Source of the DNA: Bacilli bacterium
Lineage (GTDB): Bacteria; Bacillota_I; Bacilli_A; RF39; UBA660
DNA length: 64,000 bases
Direction of reading: 5' to 3'
NCBI GenBank assembly: GCA_017542465.1
Contig: JAFXXB010000014.1
Span: forward strand, 1-64,000
Part shown: in pieces, positions 11,501-20,500 of the stretch
How positions within the stretch are numbered: the first letter of the stretch is position 1
Layout: the number at the start of each line of letters is the position of its first letter
Program-made: the position numbers and the translations under genes
The notes under the pieces: model-generated
Seen by the model: only the letters and a program-made list of their open reading frames with translations
Told to the model about the DNA's origin: nothing
The model's database searches: none

Positions 11501-14500
11501 TTCACAGGTGATTTCTATAATTACAGAAATACATTAAATGTAGTTGATTGTAATATAACTTTATCTAATCAATATAGAAATGAACAATCAATAGATAATG
11601 CTGGTACTATGAATATAACTAGAACCAATATTACTGGTTCAGGTAATACTAATAATACTGGAACAATGAGTATATATAAATCTACCATTGATATTAATGG
11701 TGAAAAGTCTGGTAATGGTAAGAGAAGTGGTATATACAACACTGGTACTTTAAGTATTGATAATACTAAAGTATATGTAGATGTTAATAATCCTTATGCT
11801 TATTCTAATGATATAAGAGGTTTAACTAATAAAGGAACAGTTACTATAATTAATCAATCAGAAATTCAAGTTGGTTATAATACTACTAACATACCAAATC
11901 ATACTTATTATGGTATATTAGCTCAAGGTGGAACTGTAACATCTAATGATTCAACTATAACTATTCTTGGTGCTCAAAATGGATATGGTGTTTATGTTGA
12001 TAATGATAATGCATCTGTTATATTAGAGACTGGTAATATTACAGTTAATAACAGTAGATATGCATATGGTGTTTATGCAACATCTGGTTCATTCACTATG
12101 GGGCATTATGATGATGTTGATGATGAATCAGATTTAGTTTCTACTACAAATCCAAGAGTATATGCTAAAGGTGATATAAGAGGTATCGGTGTTAAGAGAA
12201 GAAATGCAAACTTCAATTTCTATGATGGTATTATTTGGGCATCTACTTATGCTAAACCTGAAACAACTACTCATGTTGAAAAATTCTATGAAGTTACAAC
12301 ATATTTAGATGAAGCAACATCACTTGAATATGCGCTACTAGAATTCATGGGAAGTGATTATGATAATACTGTTGTTGCTAAAATAGGTGATAGATCATAT
12401 AGAACACTTCAAAGTGCTATAGATGCTGAGAATGAAAATAATGAAGAAATAATACTTGTAAGATCTATTGAAACAGATCAACCTCTAGATATACCAGCAG
12501 GTAAGAATATTGTAATCGACTTACATGGTATGAGTTTAACTACATCAATTAATAATCATGGTACATTACAAGTTTATAATGGTACTATTATCGAAGTAGG
12601 TGTAGATAATCCTGAAACTGAAGAAGTGGAAGATCACAACTACATCAATAACTATGGTACTTTAATAATCGGTAAAGATGATGGAAATGTATTATCATCT
12701 AATACTCGTATAATTTCTGAAGGAATAGCTATAACTAATGTATTTGATGATGGTTATGTTCATAATGAAGGTAGACTTGAAATGTATGATGGTTATATTG
12801 AAGGTAATCCAGCTATTGATAAGAGTATTGATAAGACAGCAGAATTTGCTAGATTACTTACAAAGAAGAATAACCAATATGAAAGAATATATCTTCAATC
12901 ATTATCAGAAGATGCAATAAGAAATGGTGAAACAGATCTTATTGTAACTATTGATCCTAATGGAGGAGTTATTAAAGAAAGAATTCCTGATCCATATAAT
13001 GAAAGATATAAAGAATATACAGAACCTTATGAAGTATATTTAAATTATGTTAATAATCAAACATATGATATTACTCCATACCCAACTAAAAATGGATGTG
13101 TATTTGATGGATGGGAAGTAAGTGATCCAACTGTTTTAAGTGAAATTGAAAATGGTCATAGAATAACTATTGGATTAAAAGATATTACACTTAAAGCTAA
13201 GTGGGTAATTGATCCAAATGCTACAGCTAAGATAGGTAATAATTATTACTTTACTATTGAAGAAGCTCATGAAGCTGCTAAGAATAAAGATGTAATTGAA
13301 TTAATTAAAGATGTAACTCTAGATAATGATACAAGTATAACTATAACTAAAGAAGTAACAATCGATTTAGGTGGTCATACAATTAGCGGTAATGTTAATG
13401 ATGGTGTAATCATTAATAGAGGTATCTTAACAATTTATAATGGAACAATTACTAATGATGTTGATAATGAACATGGTAAAGGTATTGTTAATAATAAAAC
13501 TTTAACTATGGGTATTAATAATGCTGAAGTTAAAATAAATGATATAAATGTATTTGGTAAAGAATTAGGTCTTGAACAAAATGGTGCATTTAACTTCTAT
13601 GATGGAACTATAGAAGGTGTTGTATCAATTGTAGGTGGCATTAATTCATTACCTCAAGGATATTATTTATACACTAATGAAAATGAACAATTAGGTACAA
13701 CTAAATTATTCTTATCAGGTAGTCCTGAGAATGCTGTTGCAGCTATTACTGATGGATCAAACTCTCAATTATTCTTTAAGTTAACTAATGCTATTACTGC
13801 AGCTCGTGCTAGTGGTAAAGAGATAGACATTATTAAGAGTTTTGAAGCTAACTATCCAATAACTATACGTGAAGATGATGATATAGTTATTAATATGAAT
13901 AGTTATGACATAACTACAGGTAATGATATTATTAATAATGGTATATTAAAGATATATGATAAATCTGAACAAAAAGGATCTATTACTACTTCTAAACCAA
14001 TAGAGAATAATGGTGTTTTAACTATTAAAGATATAACGATATCTCAAAGTTCTAATAATAATACATTGAATAATATTGGTAATTTAGTACTTGATAATGC
14101 TACTATTCAAGCCAATAATGGATATGCTGTTAATAATACTGGTGAAATAGATATGAATTCTACTTCCAAGATATTAGCTACTAATTATTCATTATATAAT
14201 GATAATGAAGATTTAATACTAGAGGCTGGTGAAGTAACAGCTATTAAGACAGTTAAGAATATTGAAATTAATAATGTAGTTATCAATAATACAAATACAA
14301 GTAATGCATGTGTATATGCTAATACTACTGTTACTATTGATATAACAGGAGGATCATGTACATCAAGTAAATATGGTATTCTACTTGATGGTGGAAAAAT
14401 AACAGTTAATGCTGATAATTATAAGATAAATGCATCTGATTATGCTATTAGATTTTCAAGTGGTTCTAAACACAAATTAAATCTAACTGATTCTGAAATT

Positions 14501-17500
14501 AATAAATCAGAAAATGGTGTTGTTGGTAATTATGGTATAGTTAATGAATCAGGAGTAGGTAATTGCTCTGCTAATATTAAAGATAGTTATGTTAATGGTA
14601 AATACTATGGTGTTTATGTTTACTCTAATAATATGACTATAGAAAATTCAACAGTAACACATACAATTACATCAACGACTTATTATGCGCTATATTGCGC
14701 TAGTGGATCAACATGTACAATAAATAATAACACTAATATTATTAGTACTATTCAAACTGCAGCATGCATTGGCGATGGTGCAATTTCAACAATTAATGAT
14801 TCAACAATTACAGCTAAAACATATGGCCTTTATGTATCAGGTTCAGGAAAAGCAACTGTTAATAATTCAACAATAACTGGTAATACTGCAGGGGCTTATG
14901 TATATTCATATTATGATTACAAACCAACATTAACTTTAAATAGTGGTACAATTTCTTCTGAAAATTATGGTATTTATTTATATGGTTCTAGTGTAGCAAA
15001 TCTATATGGTGGTACTGTAAGTGGAGATGTATATGGTATTAAATTGGAATATTATAGATCTAATCCATTACTTAATATTGGTAAAGAAGATGAGGAATTA
15101 TCTACTACATCACCATTAGTTACTGGTGGATTATATGGTATTTATAGAGATTCTGGAACAATGAACTTCTATAATGGTAAATTAAGAGGATTTACAAATG
15201 GTTATAATTCTGAATTTAATAATGTTAGAGCTGCTCATGATATTGTTACTTTAGAAGAACATATTGGAGAGATGAGTGATTTTAATACTCATTCTATATC
15301 TGAAGCATCAGATACTCCAATTGCTAGAGTAGCTAAAATTAATAATGGATATGCAAGAATAACATATATTGATGAAACAAATGGTGACTGTATTAATAAT
15401 ACTGAATATACTTTTGATTATTTAGGTGATGAAGATATATTACCAATTACATGTCCAGGAAAATACTCTTTAGAAGTATGGGGAGCTCAAGGTGGATATG
15501 GTATTAAAGATGGAAGTGCTAATCAAGGTACACCAGGATATGGCGGATATGCATATGGAGAAGTAAATTTAAATACTGGTGAAACACTATATATCAATGT
15601 AGGTGGTAGAGGTGAAAATGCTTCTCTAAGTAAATGTCCACAAGGAGGATATAATGGTGGTGGTTCAGGAACCAACGATGGTGGTGGCTGTACTAACGCA
15701 AATGATGATGATGCCTCTGGAGCTGGTGGAGGAGCTACACATATTGCCCTTAAATCAGGATTATTAAAAGATTTAGAAAATGATAAAGATAAAATATTAA
15801 TTGTAGCTGGAGGTGGCGGTGGAGCTGCTTATAATTACACTGGTGGATCTGGTGGTGGATTCAAGGGTGGTTTCAATGATGGTACAACTCAAACTACAGC
15901 TGATCAAGAAAGTGGTTATTTATTTGGTCAAGGTAAAAATGGTGAAGGTGTAAGACAAAATTCATGTTCTGAAGGTTCAACAAGCTGTGTTGGTGTTGCC
16001 GGTGGTGGCGGCGGCTGGTATGGCGGTCTATCACAAGATAAGGAATATCATTCATCAGGAACTGGTGGATCTGGTTATATTGGAAATACTAGATTAAGTA
16101 ATCAAGTAATGTTTGGTTATAATGTTCCATATACAATTGGAGATTATTATTATAATATCTTAGTTGTTAAAGAAAACTTCATTCAAGCTGAAGATGGTGA
16201 AGCATTTAATACAATTGATGATGGAGTTCAATATTTAATTGATCATTATAATAGTACAGGTAAATTAACATTCATTAAAGATGTATCAATTAATGAAGTA
16301 TCAACTGTAGCTGCTGGAACTAATATTGAACTTGATTTACATGGTAAAAAAGTTAGCATGACTCAACCTCTTGTTAACTTAGGAACATTAACGATAAGTG
16401 ATAATTTAGGTACTGGAGAATTAACTAATTCAAGAGGTAATACAATTGATAATCAAGGAACATTAACAATTAATAATAATGTACATTTAAAATCATCGTC
16501 TAATGTTATTTACTCAAATACTTCACTTAATACAATAACAATTAATGACAATGCAGTATTGGAAGGTGTTAATGGAGTTAACTTAAATTCTAAAACTACA
16601 TTAACTGTTACAAATGCTAAGATTAATGCATCAAGTAATGGTATTTACATAACTGGTGGAAAAGAACACAATGTTACTTTAACAAATGTTGAAATTAATA
16701 AGGATTATGATGGAGCTTATGCTATAAATCGTAGTGGAGATGTATATGATAGTATTATTAATATAACAGGTGGATACTATTATGGTAGAGATTATTCTAT
16801 TTATGTTACTGATAGAACTAAATTCACTGTAAGTGGTGCAGAGATTAAGAGTAAATCATCATATTCATCTTCATATTCTGCTTTAGTTTGTGGTTATGGT
16901 TCAACATGTACTTTTAGTAATAATACTTCAATTACCAGTACGAATGCTTATGGACTTGAAGCTGGTGAAGGAACAAAAGTATCATTAACAGATACTACTA
17001 TAAATTCTCCATCAAGAGCTGTTAGCTTAACCTCATCTGCTAAGATGGATGTTTATAATTCAACCATAACAGGTGGAACCTATGGCGTATATTTGTATTC
17101 TTACTATGATTATAACACTACATTAAATCTATATAGTGGTTCTATAACATCTTCTCAATATGGTATTTATCAAAATAGTTCAAGCACAGTTAATCTTTAT
17201 GGCGGATCAGTTCATGGAGATAAGTATGGTGTTTATCAAGAATACTATAGATATATTAATACTTTAAATATTGGTGATTTAACTGAAACTACAGTTTCTA
17301 CTACAGTTCCATATATAACTGGTGGTGAATATGCAGTATATAAAGATACAGCTAAATCCAACTTCTATAATGGTAGATTAAGAGGTAAGACTAAAGGATA
17401 TAATAAAGATTTTGATCTAATTAGAACTGCATATGATATTGTTGAAATAGAAGAATATGAAGATCCTGAAGATACTACTTCTCAAGTTTATAAGGTTAAT

Positions 17501-20500
17501 TATCTAGAAGAAATGCAACCATTCTTGGTAGCACCAGATGGTCAAGAATTTAATATTTTCTCTGATGCTATTCAATATATGATTGATAATTATGGTGGAA
17601 CAGGTAAATTAACTGTTACAAGAAGTGTTACATATCAACAACCTATGGAATTTCCAACTGAAACAGAATTAGAACTTGATTTACATGGTAATGAATTAAC
17701 TGCAACTCAAACTATAGTTAATAAGGGTATTACAACTATAAGTGATTCGTTAGGAACAGGATTATTGAACAATATAAATGGAGATACTATTAATAATCAA
17801 GGTTCAATTACAATTAACAATAATGCTAAGATTTCATCATCAGCTAAAGTAATTAATTCTACAACCAATGTTGGAACTGTTACAGTTAAATCAGGTGCTG
17901 TATTAACTGGTACATATGGTATTTACGCTGCTATTGGTCAAACAGTTACTATGACTGGTGCTGAGATAAAAGCATCTAATACTGGTATATATACAAATAA
18001 AACAATGAATTTAACTTTAACTGATACAATTATCAATAAGGATATGACTTCTACTTATGGTATTAGATTCTATGAAGGAACTAATCATGTAATGAACATA
18101 ACTGGTGGATATATTCGTGGTAATGATTATGCAATTAAAGGTGCTAACATTAGTGATGGTAACATTCAAGGTGCAACACTTGAAGCATATAATTATCATA
18201 CAATTGATATAGATTATTCAACTCTTAATATTAATGCTGGTACTGTAATAAATAACTATAATACATCAACAAGTTATTATGCAGTAAGAGTAGGTGAAGC
18301 TAATACAGTTAATGTTAGAGGTGCTGAAATAAATGCTAAAAGTTATGGTTTAAATACATATTACAGATCAACATTAAATGTATATGATGGAACTAAAGTA
18401 TATGGTGAAACTGGTGCAATATATACTAGTCCATGGAGAACTTATAGTGATACTATCAATATTTATGGTGGTGAATTTACTTCTCCTAACATAGCTGCCA
18501 ATATTGGTGGAAATATTACATTTAATATTTATGGCGGACACTTCTATGGAGATGTATATGGTTTAAGAGGATTCTCAAATAGTTATGCTTCTCCTACAAT
18601 TACTATTGGTGATGTAACTGATACACTTGATATTCAACAACCATTAATAGAAGGTGCATTGTATGGTATTTATAAGGATGCAGGTACATTTAACTTCTAT
18701 AGTGGTAGATTAGTTGGAAATACAAGTCCATATTATGGAGACTTTGATAATGTAAGAGCAGGTCATCAAGTATTCTTAGATACAAATGAAATGACTTTAG
18801 AGATGCAATCAGTTAGAACATATAATACTAGTGAATCTTCTGAAACACCTGTATCAGGAAAAGCTAAAAAAGGTGATGGATACGTAAAAATCACTTATGG
18901 CTCTGGCGATGCAGAACAAGTTGATTATCAAGATGTAGATTATATTCTACCTAATGGATATAATGTTGAAGACATTATTAAAGTATATTCACATACTACA
19001 GATGAACCATATCATGTAGATAATATAACTGCAGGATATTATCAATTAGAAGTATGGGGAGCTCAAGGTGGCGGTATCCAATTAGACTCAACTATTACAG
19101 CATTAGGTAATGGTGGTAAAGGTGGATATGCTAAAGGAACAGTTCATTTATCAAATACTGATTCATTATATATATTTGTAGGTACTCAAGGACAAGTAAC
19201 AGCATCTGGTTTAGCCTTAGGAGGATACAATGGTGGTGGTGCTACATGGGGATCAGGTGCATCTGATCCTGCTGCCGGTGGTGGAGGTGCCACAGATATA
19301 AGAATTAATTCAGATAGTTTATATAGTCGTGTAATCGTTGCCGGAGGTGGTGGCGGTGGTGGTGAAGATTCTGAACCTGGTCAAGCCGGAGGAGGTTTAT
19401 CTGGTGCTGGACCATTACCTGGAACTCAAACTGCTGCTGGTACCGGTGGTGTATTTGGCCAAGGTGCTCACACTCGTTATGATGGTGGAGGAGCCGGAGG
19501 AGGCTGGTATGGCGGAGGATCATATGGTGGTTCTCAAACATTACCAACATCGAATAATTCATCTGACAATGATGGTGGTTCTGGAGGTTCTGGATATGTT
19601 TATACATCTGAATCAACATTAGTTGATGGATACTTATTAGATAGTAGCTATCAACTTATTAATGCTGAGTTATTAGATGGTAATCAATTAATGACTTTAT
19701 ATAATGGTAAGGAACAAACAGGAAATACTGGAGATGGACATGCAAGAATCACTTATCTTGGTGAGGATCCTATTGATACAGTTACATTTAGTTTAGCTGG
19801 TAATGAAATAGATGGAACAACTAAAACATATTCTCCAGGAAGTAAAATGACTAATTTACCAACTCCAACAGTTGATTCTGAAGATTCATTTGCTGGATGG
19901 TTCTTAGATCCAGAATTTACTCAAAGAGTTACTCAATCAACTAAGATATATAAATCTACTACATTATATGGAAAAGTAGAAAGTAATTCAGATTATTGTA
20001 ACATTTCAGGTTATAGAGTATTTGTATATGATTATTCAAATAGTGAAGATACATTTGTACCTCCTTGTGATGGTACATACATTATTGAAGCATGGGGAGC
20101 ATCAGGTGGATTATCTAACAGTAATGCTAACGGTGGATATGGTGGATATTCATATGGAAAAATCGATTTAACTAAATCTGATAAATTATATATTAATGTT
20201 GGAGGATCTGGTAGAGTTAGAGATACTATTGGAGTAACTATTGGTGGATATAATGGTGGAGCTAACACTAAAACACAAGATAGTTCTTATTATGCAAGTT
20301 CTGGTGGTGGTGCAACATCAATAGCATTTAAATCAGGATTATTAAAAACTTTATCAAATGATAGAGACAAGATTATTATGGTTGCCGGTGGTGGTGGTGG
20401 CGCTACAAGTACTTCGTCATATAACACAATCGGTGGTTCTGGTGGTGGATATCATGGAGGTAAAGGAAACTCAACTTATGATGGTAGATATGCTGCTGAT